Notes: generated by a model from the sequence alone, not told the origin. A stretch of 64,000 bases of DNA from Thalassobaculum sp965228445 (GCA_965228445.1 OZ245813.1:4650001-4714000), one strand, 5' to 3'. Numbered from the stretch's first letter, positions 1-8,264 are shown. Translations and numbers: made by a program.

Positions 1-68
1 GCTGCGGAGTAGCCGTGCTTCTCGTAGAGATCGTGACGGCCGGCGGGGAAGACTGCATTGCGGGGCAT
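1..68 (-). CDS. RidA/YjgF-family protein, N-terminal fragment cut by the window edge
   Basis: Only the first 22 codons are present. They read MPRNAVFPAGRHDLYEKHGY followed by SA and run off the left edge. RidA/YjgF-type enamine/imine deaminases of about 130 residues often begin with a HGYS-type segment just before the first strand, so this family is my best call, but 22 residues are not decisive. The gene is divergent from the TetR regulator at 206 and shares with it an intergenic region holding three palindromic operators, so the TetR protein probably controls it. Confidence 0.5.
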   Translation of the reverse strand, partial: MPRNAVFPAGRHDLYEKHGYSA

Positions 69-120
69 GGGAAAGTCCTTTGTAACGGAGGATGGCGTTC
101 CCAGCCGGTTGTCGTTTGGG

Positions 121-133
121 ATACGCTTCGTAT
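121..133. promoter_or_regulatory. TetR operator copy 1
   Basis: ATACG-CTT-CGTAT is a perfect inverted repeat with a 3-base centre. It is the first of three similar palindromes between the RidA-like gene and the TetR gene, and the farthest from the tetR start. Repeated operators in front of a divergent TetR gene usually mean autoregulation plus control of the neighbour; that role is inferred. Confidence 0.65.
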
Positions 134-143
134 GTGAAGTGGT

Positions 144-162
144 GACATACGGTTCGTATGTC
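144..162. promoter_or_regulatory. TetR operator copy 2 (longest arms)
   Basis: GACATACG-GTT-CGTATGTC is a perfect inverted repeat with 8-base arms. It has the same ATACG/CGTAT core as the copies on either side. Its centre lies 26 bases from copy 1 and 24 from copy 3. As the most symmetric of the three, it is the likely highest-affinity site. Confidence 0.7.
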
Positions 163-170
163 AATTTGAA

Positions 171-183
171 ATACGTAACGTAT
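171..183. promoter_or_regulatory. TetR operator copy 3, next to the tetR start
   Basis: ATACG-TAA-CGTAT is a perfect inverted repeat. It ends about 8 bases before the GGAGG ribosome binding site of the TetR gene, so a bound repressor would block transcription of its own gene. Confidence 0.65.
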
Positions 184-205
184 GTGAATTTGGAGGCGAC
201 GCTCC

Positions 206-814
206 GTGGCGACCCGACGGATCGAGACAATGGAAAAGAACCGGGCGGCGCTGATCGCGGCAGCCCGTAAGGCATTCTCAGAAAAGGGGTATGCCGGCGC
301 GTCGATGGACGATCTGACGGCGGCGGCCGGCCTGACCCGGGGGGCGCTGTATCATAATTTCGGTGACAAGCGCGGGCTGCTCGCCGCCGTGGTCGGGCAG
401 ATCGACACCGAGATGGCGACCCGGGCGAAGGAGATCGGCGCCCGCGAACCGACCCCCTGGGACGCCCTGATGGTCGAGGCGGAAGCCTATATCGAGATGG
501 CGCTGGACCCGGAGGTCCGCCGCATCGTTCTGCTCGACGGACCGGCCGTCCTGGGCGATCCGTCGCAATGGCCCAGCCAGGACAGCTGTCTGCAGGTAAC
601 CCTGGCTGCGGTCCGAGAGCTCATCGCCGACGGCACGATGAAGCCGGTGGATGCGGAGGCGGCCGCCCGGCTGCTCAGCGGGGCTGCCCTGAACGCCGCC
701 CTGTGGGTGGCGGCCAGCGACGATCCGGACACGGTCCTGCCCCGGGCGGTGGACGCCTTCCGCGCGCTCGCCGGCGGCCTGCGGGCGGAGGGTGCGTTGA
801 CGGCCGCGGGGTGA
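206..814 (+). CDS. TetR/AcrR family transcriptional regulator
   Basis: A 202-residue DNA-binding regulator. The N-terminal helix-turn-helix spans about residues 30-58 (GASMDDLTAAAGLTRGALYH, then NFGDKRGLL). The C-terminal ligand and dimer domain carries the RRIVLLDGPAVLG segment common in one broad TetR branch. I choose the GTG at 206 because GGAGG lies nine bases upstream; an in-frame ATG at 230 lacks such a site. Three palindromic operators just upstream suggest autoregulation and control of the divergent RidA-like gene. The ligand cannot be read from the sequence. Confidence 0.93.
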   Translation: MATRRIETMEKNRAALIAAARKAFSEKGYAGASMDDLTAAAGLTRGALYHNFGDKRGLLAAVVGQIDTEMATRAKEIGAREPTPWDALMVEAEAYIEMALDPEVRRIVLLDGPAVLGDPSQWPSQDSCLQVTLAAVRELIADGTMKPVDAEAAARLLSGAALNAALWVAASDDPDTVLPRAVDAFRALAGGLRAEGALTAAG

Positions 815-875
815 ATGCTGAATGCTCCCGCCGGACTCGCTTCGGCGGCCTCCTCTCGACCAAGGGACAGTGATC

Positions 876-1880
876 ATGAAAGCCTGGCAGATCGTTTCCG
901 ACGGCGGCATCGACGCCCTCAATCTCGCCGACGTCGCCGCGCCGGAGCCCGGCCCGGGCGAGGTGCGGGTGAAGATCGCCGCTTCCTCGATCAATTTCCG
1001 CGATCTGATGACGATCAAGGATCCCAAGGCCCGCAACCTGCCCTATCCCCGCATTCCCAATTCCGACGGCGCCGGCACGATCACCGCGGTCGGCCCCGGC
1101 GTGTCCGGACTGAAGGTGGGGGACCGGGTGGCGTCCTGCTTCTTCCAGGACTGGCCGGCCGGGCCGTGCTCGGTCGATGTCATGAACAGCGCCCTCGGCG
1201 GGGCGTTGGACGGCGTTCTGGCCGAGGAGGTGGTGCTGAAAGCCGGCGGCGTGATGCCGGTGCCTGAGAATTTCTCGCTGGAGCAGGCCGCGACGCTGCC
1301 CTGCGCGGCCCTGACCGCCTGGCATGCCCTGGCCGAGGTCGCGCAGGTCAAGGCCGGCCAGACCGTGCTCCTGCTCGGCACCGGCGGCGTGTCGATCTTC
1401 GCCCTGCAGTTCGCCAAGATGATGGGTGCGCGGGTGATCCTGACCTCCTCCAGCGACGAGAAGCTGGAGCGGGCCCGCGCAATGGGCGCCGACGAGACGG
1501 TCAACTACCGCAAGACCCCGGACTGGCAGGACGCGGTGATGGACCTGACCGGCGGCGTCGGCGCCGACACGACCGTGGAGGTCGGCGGCGCCGGCACCCT
1601 GTCGCGCTCGATCGCCGCGACCCGTGTGGGCGGATCGATCGGCCTGATCGGCGTGCTGACCGGCGGCGAGATCAATCCCACGCTGATCATGCGCAAGTCG
1701 CTGAAGGTTCAGGGGATCTATGTCGGCTCCTCGAAGATGTTCGCCGACATGAACGCGGCGATCGCGCTGCACAAGCTGGAGCCTGTGATCGACCAGACCT
1801 TCGCCTTCGACGACGCGAAAGCGGCCTACAAGTCGATGGAGGCGGCCGGTCACTTCGGCAAGATCGTCATCACCGCCTGA
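876..1880 (+). CDS. NAD(P)-dependent MDR oxidoreductase, zinc-less alcohol dehydrogenase / quinone oxidoreductase type
   Basis: A 334-residue medium-chain dehydrogenase/reductase. The GroES-like domain comes first, then a Rossmann domain with LLGTGGVS at residues 167-173 for the nucleotide. The structural-zinc cysteine cluster is absent, and the catalytic zinc ligands do not appear either, as in quinone-oxidoreductase-like members. The start is the ATG at 876 behind AAGGGA; an upstream in-frame ATG at 822 has no good ribosome site. It precedes thiolase and hydroxyacyl-CoA dehydrogenase genes, but a palindrome separates them, so it may be a separate unit. The substrate is unknown. Confidence 0.88.
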   Translation: MKAWQIVSDGGIDALNLADVAAPEPGPGEVRVKIAASSINFRDLMTIKDPKARNLPYPRIPNSDGAGTITAVGPGVSGLKVGDRVASCFFQDWPAGPCSVDVMNSALGGALDGVLAEEVVLKAGGVMPVPENFSLEQAATLPCAALTAWHALAEVAQVKAGQTVLLLGTGGVSIFALQFAKMMGARVILTSSSDEKLERARAMGADETVNYRKTPDWQDAVMDLTGGVGADTTVEVGGAGTLSRSIAATRVGGSIGLIGVLTGGEINPTLIMRKSLKVQGIYVGSSKMFADMNAAIALHKLEPVIDQTFAFDDAKAAYKSMEAAGHFGKIVITA

Positions 1881-1884
1881 CATC

Positions 1885-1900
1885 TCGGTCAATTGACCGA
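1885..1900. promoter_or_regulatory. Perfect 16-bp palindrome, candidate operator of the thiolase operon
   Basis: TCGGTCAATTGACCGA is perfectly self-complementary with no spacer, which suits a dimeric regulator better than a terminator because there is no loop. It lies 57 bases before the thiolase start. TetR-type regulators of acyl-CoA and phenylacetate pathways bind related GACC/GGTC palindromes, so a regulator of that type is plausible. The binding protein is not identified here. Confidence 0.5.
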
Positions 1901-1956
1901 CCCATGGCTGCGTGGCACATCAGGTGCCGGAAAAAGACCCGTTCCCGGAGGAAACC

Positions 1957-3165
1957 ATGACCGAGGCCTTCATCTGCGACGCCGTCCGCACGCCGATCGG
2001 ACGCTATGGCGGGGCACTCGCCCAGGTCCGCACCGACGATCTGGCGACCGTGCCGCTGAAGGCGCTGATGGAGCGCAATCCGTCGGCCGACTGGGAAGCG
2101 CTGGACGAGGTGTTCTACGGCTGCGTCAACCAGGCCGGCGAGGATAACCGCAACGTCGCGCGTATGTCGCTGTTGCTCGCCGGCATCCCGGCCAGCGTCC
2201 CCGGCGTCACGGTCAACCGGCTCTGCGCCTCGGGCATGATGGCCGTCGCCGACGCCGCCCGGCAGATCAAGACCGGGGAGGGCGACTTCGCCATCGCCGG
2301 CGGGGTGGAGAGCATGACCCGCTCGCCCTTCGTCATGGCCAAGGCCGGCACTGCCTTCGCCCGCACCGCCGAGATGCACGACACCACCATCGGCTGGCGT
2401 TTCGTCAATCCGGAGATGGAGAAGCGCTTCGGCACCGACAGCATGCCGGAGACCGGCGAGAACGTGGCCGAGAAGTACCAGGTCCGCCGCGAGGATCAGG
2501 ACCTCTTCGCCTACAACTCCCAGCGCAAGGCCGGCGAAGCCATCGCCCGCGGCCGCATGGCCAAGGAGATCGTTCCGGTCGAGATCAAGGGCCGCAAGGG
2601 CGACGTGACCGTGGTCGACACCGACGAGCATCCGCGCCCCGACACCACCCTGGAGAAGCTGGCGAAGCTGCCGACCCCGTTCCGCAAGGACGGCGGCTCG
2701 GTCACCGCCGGCAATGCCAGCGGCGTCAACGACGGCTCCGCCGCCATGCTGATCGCCAGCGAGGCTGCCGCCAAGAAGCACGGCCTCACCCCGCGTGCCC
2801 GGATCATTGCCGCTGCCGCGGCCGGCGTTGAGCCGCGCGTCATGGGCATCGGCCCGGCCCCGGCCTCGCAGAAGGCGCTGCGTATCGCCGGCCTGTCGAT
2901 CGACGACATGGATGTGATGGAGTTCAACGAGGCCTTCGCCAGCCAGGTGCTCGCCAGCATGCGCGAGCTCGGGATGCAGGACGACGATCCGCGGGTGAAC
3001 GTCAACGGCGGCGCCATCGCGCTGGGCCATCCGCTGGGCGCCAGCGGCACCCGCCTGATCCAGACCGCGACCGAGACGCTGGTAGAGACCGGCGGCCGCT
3101 ACGCCCTGTGCACCATGTGCGTCGGCGTCGGCCAGGGCATGGCCGTCATCATCGAGAGGGTCTGA
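1957..3165 (+). CDS. pcaF: Acetyl-CoA C-acyltransferase, 3-oxoadipyl-CoA thiolase type
   Basis: A 402-residue thiolase that cleaves a 3-oxoacyl-CoA with CoA to acetyl-CoA and a shortened acyl-CoA. The nucleophile Cys90 sits in VNRLCASGM, and the C-terminal GHPLGASGTR and CTMCVGVGQG motifs supply the catalytic His and second Cys. The opening (TEAFICDAVRTPIGRYGGAL) closely matches PcaF/PaaJ-type 3-oxoadipyl-CoA thiolases, which act at the end of aromatic degradation. The start is the ATG at 1957 with GGAGGAAA before it. It is followed after 3 bases by a PaaH-like dehydrogenase, so the two form an operon. The exact substrate is inferred from resemblance only. Confidence 0.9.
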   Translation: MTEAFICDAVRTPIGRYGGALAQVRTDDLATVPLKALMERNPSADWEALDEVFYGCVNQAGEDNRNVARMSLLLAGIPASVPGVTVNRLCASGMMAVADAARQIKTGEGDFAIAGGVESMTRSPFVMAKAGTAFARTAEMHDTTIGWRFVNPEMEKRFGTDSMPETGENVAEKYQVRREDQDLFAYNSQRKAGEAIARGRMAKEIVPVEIKGRKGDVTVVDTDEHPRPDTTLEKLAKLPTPFRKDGGSVTAGNASGVNDGSAAMLIASEAAAKKHGLTPRARIIAAAAAGVEPRVMGIGPAPASQKALRIAGLSIDDMDVMEFNEAFASQVLASMRELGMQDDDPRVNVNGGAIALGHPLGASGTRLIQTATETLVETGGRYALCTMCVGVGQGMAVIIERV

Positions 3166-3168
3166 TCC

Positions 3169-4680
3169 ATGGTGGACGCGACTTCCCCCGACCTCGTCAT
3201 CGGCGTCGTCGGCTGCGGCGCCATGGGCCAGGGCATCATCCAGGTGGCGCTGCAGGGCGGCATGAAGGTGGTCGCCCATGACGCCATGGCAGGCGGTGCC
3301 AAAGCCGGCGCCGAGAAGGTGATCGGCCGGCTCGACCGGCTGGTGGAGAAGGGCACGCTGGAGGCGGACGCCGCCGCCGCCATGAAGGCCAAGCTGGTCG
3401 TGTCCAACGGCATCGAGGACCTCGCTCCCTGCGGCGTGGTCGTCGAAGCCGTATTCGAGGATATCGAGGTCAAGCGCGAGCTGTTCACCGCCATCGAAGG
3501 TGTGGTGGCCGAAGATGCGATCATCGCCTCCAACACCTCCTCTCTGCCGATCGGCTCGATCGCCAGGGTCTGCAAGAAGCCTGGGCGGATCGCCGGGCTG
3601 CACTTCTTCAACCCGGTGCCGCTGATGCGGCTGGTGGAGATCATCCAGGGCCCGGCGACCGACGACGCGGTGATCGAGAAGCTGGTCACCGTCGGCAAGC
3701 GCTTCGGCCGCACGCCGGTCGTGGTCAAGGACAGCCCCGGCTTCCTGGTCAATCTCGGCGGCCGCGCCTTCACCACCGAGGGCCTGCATCTGGAGCACGA
3801 GGCGGTGGCGACCCCCGCCCAGGTGGATGCGGTGATGCGCGACTGCGGGCATTTCCGCATGGGCCCGTTCCAGCTCATGGACCTGACCGGGATCGACGTG
3901 AACTACCCGGTCTCGATGATCGTGTTCGAGCAGTTCCTGAACGACCCGCGCCTGCGCACCACGCCGCTGCACCGCGCGCTGGCCGAGGCCGGACGGTTCG
4001 GCCGCAAGACGGGCCAGGGCCATTTCCGCTACGACGACAAGGGCCAGGTGATCGATCCGCCGAGCCCGGATCACGTGACCGACGCGACCCCGGCCACGGT
4101 GGTGGCGGTTGCTACCGATGGGGACGAGGCGCTCGCCGAACTGCTGGAGCGGGCCGGGCTCAGCGTGCGTCCGGACGACGGCACCCTGCCGATCATGGCC
4201 GCCCTGTACGGCGAGGACGCGACGGGCTTCGCCGCGCGCACCGGAACGGACCACACGCGGCTGGTGGCGATCGACACCACCGGCGACACCTCCAAGCGCA
4301 TCACCCTGATGACCGCGCCGGCGGCAGATCCGGCCCATCGCGACGCGGTGGCGGCGGCCTTCGCCAAGGCCGGCATCGCGCCGGTGGTGATCCAGGACAG
4401 CCCCGGCTTCATCCTGCAGCGCATGCGGGCGATGATCGCCAATCTCGGCTGCGAGATGGCGCAGATCGCGCTGGCCACGCCTTCGGATATCGACACGGCG
4501 ATGAAGCTCGGCCTGAACTATCCCCTCGGCCCGCTTGAGATCGCCGAGCAGATGGGCGTGAAGCGGACCTACGAGATTCTCTCGGCGATCCACGCCGCCA
4601 CCCAGGATCCGCGTTACCGGCCGTCGCTGTGGCTGCGCCGCCGGGCGTTGCTGGGTTTGGGCGCACACCAGACCGCCTGA
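3169..4680 (+). CDS. 3-hydroxyacyl-CoA dehydrogenase, PaaH-like
   Basis: A 503-residue NAD-dependent dehydrogenase that oxidises 3-hydroxyacyl-CoA to 3-oxoacyl-CoA. The Rossmann fold begins with GVVGCGAMGQG at residues 12-22. The active-site Ser121-Asn122 (SNTSSL) and His145 (HFFNPVP) are present. Two C-terminal 3HCDH domains follow, each with a DSPGF turn, giving the long architecture seen in PaaH rather than the 280-residue FadB2 form. It starts 3 bases after the thiolase, so the two enzymes catalyse consecutive beta-oxidation steps. No hydratase or CoA ligase gene is visible nearby. Confidence 0.92.
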   Translation: MVDATSPDLVIGVVGCGAMGQGIIQVALQGGMKVVAHDAMAGGAKAGAEKVIGRLDRLVEKGTLEADAAAAMKAKLVVSNGIEDLAPCGVVVEAVFEDIEVKRELFTAIEGVVAEDAIIASNTSSLPIGSIARVCKKPGRIAGLHFFNPVPLMRLVEIIQGPATDDAVIEKLVTVGKRFGRTPVVVKDSPGFLVNLGGRAFTTEGLHLEHEAVATPAQVDAVMRDCGHFRMGPFQLMDLTGIDVNYPVSMIVFEQFLNDPRLRTTPLHRALAEAGRFGRKTGQGHFRYDDKGQVIDPPSPDHVTDATPATVVAVATDGDEALAELLERAGLSVRPDDGTLPIMAALYGEDATGFAARTGTDHTRLVAIDTTGDTSKRITLMTAPAADPAHRDAVAAAFAKAGIAPVVIQDSPGFILQRMRAMIANLGCEMAQIALATPSDIDTAMKLGLNYPLGPLEIAEQMGVKRTYEILSAIHAATQDPRYRPSLWLRRRALLGLGAHQTA

Positions 4681-4747
4681 TCTGCGGTGTTTCCATAGTT
4701 GAAAAAAGGATATTCAGCGCGCAAAGATTGTGTGGTAAGCAAACCGG

Positions 4748-4764
4748 GTCTCCAGAAAGGAGAC
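4748..4764 (+). promoter_or_regulatory. Leader hairpin upstream of flagellin gene A
   Basis: GTCTCC-AGAAA-GGAGAC forms a perfect 6-bp stem with an A-rich 5-base loop, ending 28 bases before the flagellin ATG. A similar hairpin precedes each of the other three flagellin genes in the window. The right arm holds the only strong Shine-Dalgarno-like string nearby (AAAGGAG), too far from the ATG to serve it directly. A role in FlbT-type post-transcriptional control is inferred. Confidence 0.45.
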
Positions 4765-4792
4765 ATCGTGTCGGTCAGAATGGGCCACTGGG

Positions 4793-5620
4793 ATGGCGGT
4801 CAACAACTCGATCAGGACAAATCCCAGCGCGTTCTCCGCGCTCAGGACCCTGAGTTCGATCAACCGGAGAGCGGACACCATTCAGAACCAGGTCTCGACC
4901 GGTCTGAAGGTGGCGGGCCCTCTCGAAGACGCGTCGAGCTTTGCGATCGCGCAGGGCATCCGCGGCGAAGTTAAAGCCATCAGCGCCGTCAATCAGGGGT
5001 TAAGGGCGGCACTGGGTGTCGTGAAAGTCGGGATCGCCGCGGCAACCGCCGTGTCGGAGGTCCTGACCGATATGCGCGAGAAGACCGTCGCCGGTCGGAA
5101 CGCCGGGCTCACGGACCAGCAGCGGGCGATCATCAACGACGACTTCCTGGAATTGCGCGATCAGTTCGAGGGCCTCGTGAATGACGCCCAGTTCAACGGC
5201 AAGAATCTGATCGTCAACGGCTCGACCGCGATGACCGTGCTGTCGAATATCGAAGGCGGCAGCTACACGATCGCCTCCTATCAGATCAGCGCCATCAATC
5301 TTGATTTCGGGTCCGCCGACGCGAACCTTCAGTCCGTCGCCAATTCCGAGGCATCCGACGGCTACGTGGTCGAAGCCTTGCAGACCGTCGGAACCGCGCT
5401 GGGCGGGCTGGGAGCGTCGGCCCGGTTTCTTCAGTCCCAGATCGCGTTCAACGAGCAGGTGTCGGACGCCACGGAAGAGGGGCTCGGCAACATCGTCGAC
5501 GCGGATCTCGCCCGTGCCTCGGCTGAGCTGTCCGCGGTCCAGGTCCAGGAGCAGCTCAGCATCCAGACCCTCGGGATCGCGAACCAGCGGCCAAGCACGC
5601 TGATCGGCCTGTTCAACTAA
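4793..5620 (+). CDS. Flagellin A, short and divergent, isolated from the main filament cluster
   Basis: A 275-residue flagellin. The N-terminal D0/D1 region has the NSIRTNPSAFSALRTL and QVSTGLKVAG signatures. The C-terminal D1/D0 region has DATEEGLGNIVDADLARASA and ends QTLGIANQRPSTLIGLF. There is no large variable D2/D3 domain. It diverges clearly from the three other flagellins here, for example in residues 95-150, where the usual TELSNEGIT block is replaced. No strong ribosome site lies directly before the ATG at 4793. Its stop overlaps the stop of the convergent cyclase gene. It lies about 39 kb from the other flagellins and may be a minor or specialised filament protein. Confidence 0.92.
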   Translation: MAVNNSIRTNPSAFSALRTLSSINRRADTIQNQVSTGLKVAGPLEDASSFAIAQGIRGEVKAISAVNQGLRAALGVVKVGIAAATAVSEVLTDMREKTVAGRNAGLTDQQRAIINDDFLELRDQFEGLVNDAQFNGKNLIVNGSTAMTVLSNIEGGSYTIASYQISAINLDFGSADANLQSVANSEASDGYVVEALQTVGTALGGLGASARFLQSQIAFNEQVSDATEEGLGNIVDADLARASAELSAVQVQEQLSIQTLGIANQRPSTLIGLFN

Positions 5621-6903
5621 CGCAGCCCCATCACCCGCACCTCGGCGGCGTGCCCGCGGACCGAGACTTCGCCGAAATCCTGAAGGTCGCCGACCTCTCC
5701 GGCGGCCTGTGCCGTCTCGGCGCTGACCATCAGCCGGGTGCCGTGCTGCTTGTTCAGTTCCTCCAGCCGGGCGGCGACGTTCACCGTATCGCCGTAGACG
5801 GTATAAGTCTGACGCTCCCGGCTGCCGGCGAGCCCGGCGACGACCTCTCCGGTATGGATGCCGATCCGCACGGCGATGCGCTCGCCGTTGAAGGTCTCGG
5901 TATCGATCGCCGACAGGATGGCGGCCGCGGTGTCGAGCGCTGCGGCGGCATGGTCCGGGACGTCGGCCGGGGCGTTGAAGGCGATCAGCAGGCCGTCGCC
6001 GTGGAAGTTGACGATCACCCCGCTGCGCTGTGCGGCGATGGCGCCGATCCGCTCGAAATAGGCGTTCAGCAGGGCCAGGACGACGTCCGGCGTGCGGCTT
6101 TCCGACAGGGTCGTGAAGCCGGCGATGTCGGTGAACAGGACCGTCGCCTCGCGCTTTGCCGGCTCCAGGGTCGCGCCGCTCTCGGCCAGACGGGCGACGA
6201 CCTCCGGTGGGGCGAAGCGGCCGAACAGGCCGGTGATGCGCTGCCGGCCGGTCTCCGAGCGGATCCACAGGATCACCACCCGCCGGGCGCGGTGCACGGC
6301 GAAGGCCATCAGCGCGGTCAGGATGAGGATCGCCAGGGATTCCTCCACCCGGCCGCCGGTGTTGACGAAATTCGGGTTCAGCAGCAGGTCCTGGTAGGCA
6401 TAGGGCTCGCCGAGATCGCCCCATCGCAGCGACTGGTCCAGGCGGGCGGTGGTCCAGTAGAACGCGGCCGCCCAGGTCGAGACGATGGCGCCCCCGCACC
6501 ACAGGATGAGCTTCGGCGACAGCGACAGCGCGGCGGCGCCGAGGATCGGCAGGAAGTAGTGGATGCCGTAGGAGCGGAAGGCGAAATGCTGGGGCACGTC
6601 CTCGCTTATGCTGAGCGGCAGGACGGCGAAGATCGCGCCGACCATCAGGATGTCGGCGGTGAAGATCAGATAGCGGTAGATCGGGTGGTCGTATTCCGAG
6701 CCGACGATGCGCCGGTATCCGAGGCCGGCGAGGGCGGAGAGCGCCATCAGCGCGCTGACCAGGATCGCCTGGGCGGAGAAGATCAGCGGCCAGAAGGCCG
6801 CGATGGCGAGCGCCACGCCGCGGCCCAGCATCGCCAGGCGCAGTCCCTGATTGGCGGCCTGGCGGAGCCGCTCCCCGCCGATGCCCTCGTCGCGCGTTTT
6901 CAT
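5617..6903 (-). CDS. Class III adenylate/guanylate cyclase with membrane N-terminus
   Basis: A 428-residue membrane cyclase that would make cAMP or cGMP. Residues 25-210 contain about six hydrophobic segments. The catalytic domain follows, with metal-binding Asp259 (VLFTDIAGFT) and Asp303 (NFHGDGLL) and the transition-state NVAAR motif in GDTVNVAARLE. The position that usually holds the base-specifying Lys before the GD motif appears to be Asn here (my alignment by eye), so base preference is uncertain. I start at 6903; a longer reading from 7002 would run into the divergent transporter start. The stop overlaps that of flagellin A, with no terminator between them. Confidence 0.88.
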   Translation of the reverse strand: MKTRDEGIGGERLRQAANQGLRLAMLGRGVALAIAAFWPLIFSAQAILVSALMALSALAGLGYRRIVGSEYDHPIYRYLIFTADILMVGAIFAVLPLSISEDVPQHFAFRSYGIHYFLPILGAAALSLSPKLILWCGGAIVSTWAAAFYWTTARLDQSLRWGDLGEPYAYQDLLLNPNFVNTGGRVEESLAILILTALMAFAVHRARRVVILWIRSETGRQRITGLFGRFAPPEVVARLAESGATLEPAKREATVLFTDIAGFTTLSESRTPDVVLALLNAYFERIGAIAAQRSGVIVNFHGDGLLIAFNAPADVPDHAAAALDTAAAILSAIDTETFNGERIAVRIGIHTGEVVAGLAGSRERQTYTVYGDTVNVAARLEELNKQHGTRLMVSAETAQAAGEVGDLQDFGEVSVRGHAAEVRVMGLR

Positions 6904-7004
6904 GCCTGTCAGCCTATAGCGCCTAAACCGCAAGCCAGCATGGCGAATTTCGCGGCTTCCCCGACAGATGTGGGTCGCTAGGCTCGCGGTTGGGAGGACC
7001 AATC

Positions 7005-7913
7005 ATGCCAATCTGGGCAATCATCGCCGCGCTGGCCGCCTTCGCGCAGACCGCGCGCAATGCAGGACAGAAGCATCTTGCGGGCTCCATGTCGGCCTGG
7101 AGTGCCAGTTGGGTGCGCTTCCTGTTCGGCCTGCCCTTCGCGATCGGCTACATGGCCTATGCGCTCGGCCAGCGGACCTTGCCGGCACCGGAGGTCTATC
7201 TGGAGTTCTTCGTGTGGTGCGCGGGAACGGCGGTGGCGCAGATCCTGGCGACGGTGCTGCTGGTCATGCTGTTCAGCCTGCGCAACTTCGCCGTCGGCTC
7301 GTCCTATGCCCGCACCGAGACCATTCCGACGGCCATTCTGGGCTCCACCCTGTTCGGCGAGGCGATCGACGCCGCGGGCTGGGTCGCCATCCTGGTGAGC
7401 GGGGCCGGCGTGATGCTGATCAGCCTGGCGCGTCAGGGCGTGGGCATGACCTCGCTGCTGGCTTCCGCCTTCAACCGGGCGGCGGGCATCGGGCTGCTCT
7501 CCGGCTTGTTTTTCGCGCTGGCCTCCCTGTTCCTGCGCCAGGCCAGCCTGTCCCTCGGGGACACCGACGTGATGACCACGGCGTCGATGACCCTGGTGGC
7601 GGTGATCGTGCTGCAGACCCTCGGCCTTGGCGCCTATGTCGCGATGACCCGGCCCTGGGAGATCCTGGCCATTGCCAAAGCGTGGAAGGCGGCGGTCTTC
7701 GTCGGTTTCACCAGCGCGCTCGGCTCGGCCGGATGGTTCACTGCGATGACCATCGAGCGGGCCTCCTACGTCAAGGCGGTGGGCCAGGTGGAGTTCGTGC
7801 TGGCGATCGCGGTGTCGATCCTGGTGTTCAAGGAACGGCCGAGTCTGCGCGAGATGATCGGGATGAGTCTTGTGGCGGTGGGCATTGTTGTGCTCCTGGT
7901 CTTTGCCAGATGA
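7005..7913 (+). CDS. EamA/DMT-family transporter
   Basis: A 302-residue inner-membrane protein with about ten hydrophobic helices in two repeated halves of five, the architecture of the drug/metabolite transporter superfamily. Its N-terminal half ends with a typical VAILVSGAGVMLIS helix, and the C-terminal half ends with LVAVGIVVLLVFAR. The ATG at 7005 follows GGGAGG and is preferred to an in-frame TTG at 6990. The substrate cannot be predicted. Two small downstream genes follow on the same strand at short spacing. Confidence 0.88.
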   Translation: MPIWAIIAALAAFAQTARNAGQKHLAGSMSAWSASWVRFLFGLPFAIGYMAYALGQRTLPAPEVYLEFFVWCAGTAVAQILATVLLVMLFSLRNFAVGSSYARTETIPTAILGSTLFGEAIDAAGWVAILVSGAGVMLISLARQGVGMTSLLASAFNRAAGIGLLSGLFFALASLFLRQASLSLGDTDVMTTASMTLVAVIVLQTLGLGAYVAMTRPWEILAIAKAWKAAVFVGFTSALGSAGWFTAMTIERASYVKAVGQVEFVLAIAVSILVFKERPSLREMIGMSLVAVGIVVLLVFAR

Positions 7914-7937
7914 GCACCACAGCCATAGAGTAGCCCG

Positions 7938-8264
7938 ATGAGCGACGATCGGAACGACCAGTCCCCCCAGCCGAGCCTGCTGCAGCGTCCCCTGGTCCGG
8001 GGCATCATCAACGGCGTCGTCTTCGCCGGCCTGCTGATGGTGATGCAGGTGAACGGCGTGTTTCAGCCGCCCCGCCCGCTGAACGAGGAGCTGATCACCC
8101 AGGACCTGTTCGCCGGGGTGATCTTCGGCTTCCTGATGTACGTGATCGAGCTGTGGAAGCGGCAGCGCAAGGTCAAGGCGGAGACTGCCGCCCGGGCCGA
8201 GGTCGAGCGCCGGCTCGCCCGCGAGGCGGACGACGAGGACGACGACGACCGCCCGACCCGATGA
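7938..8264 (+). CDS. Small membrane protein of unknown function
   Basis: A 108-residue protein with two hydrophobic segments (about residues 22-42 and 58-72), then a basic charged helix and an acidic tail (ADDEDDDDRPTR). I do not recognise a family. It begins 24 bases after the transporter stop, and its TGA overlaps the next ATG (ATGA), so it is probably co-translated with the metallophosphoesterase downstream. Confidence 0.75.
   Translation: MSDDRNDQSPQPSLLQRPLVRGIINGVVFAGLLMVMQVNGVFQPPRPLNEELITQDLFAGVIFGFLMYVIELWKRQRKVKAETAARAEVERRLAREADDEDDDDRPTR

Noticed and set aside
1870..4668. Long minus-strand frame of 932 codons opposite the thiolase and dehydrogenase genes
   Set aside because: It lies antisense to two well-supported enzymes, is rich in Arg, His and Gly with no family motif, and is a product of high third-position GC content.
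4768..4793. GTG at 4768 as an alternative start for flagellin A, with a better ribosome site
   Set aside because: It is 25 bases before the ATG and therefore in a different reading frame; it would not give flagellin.
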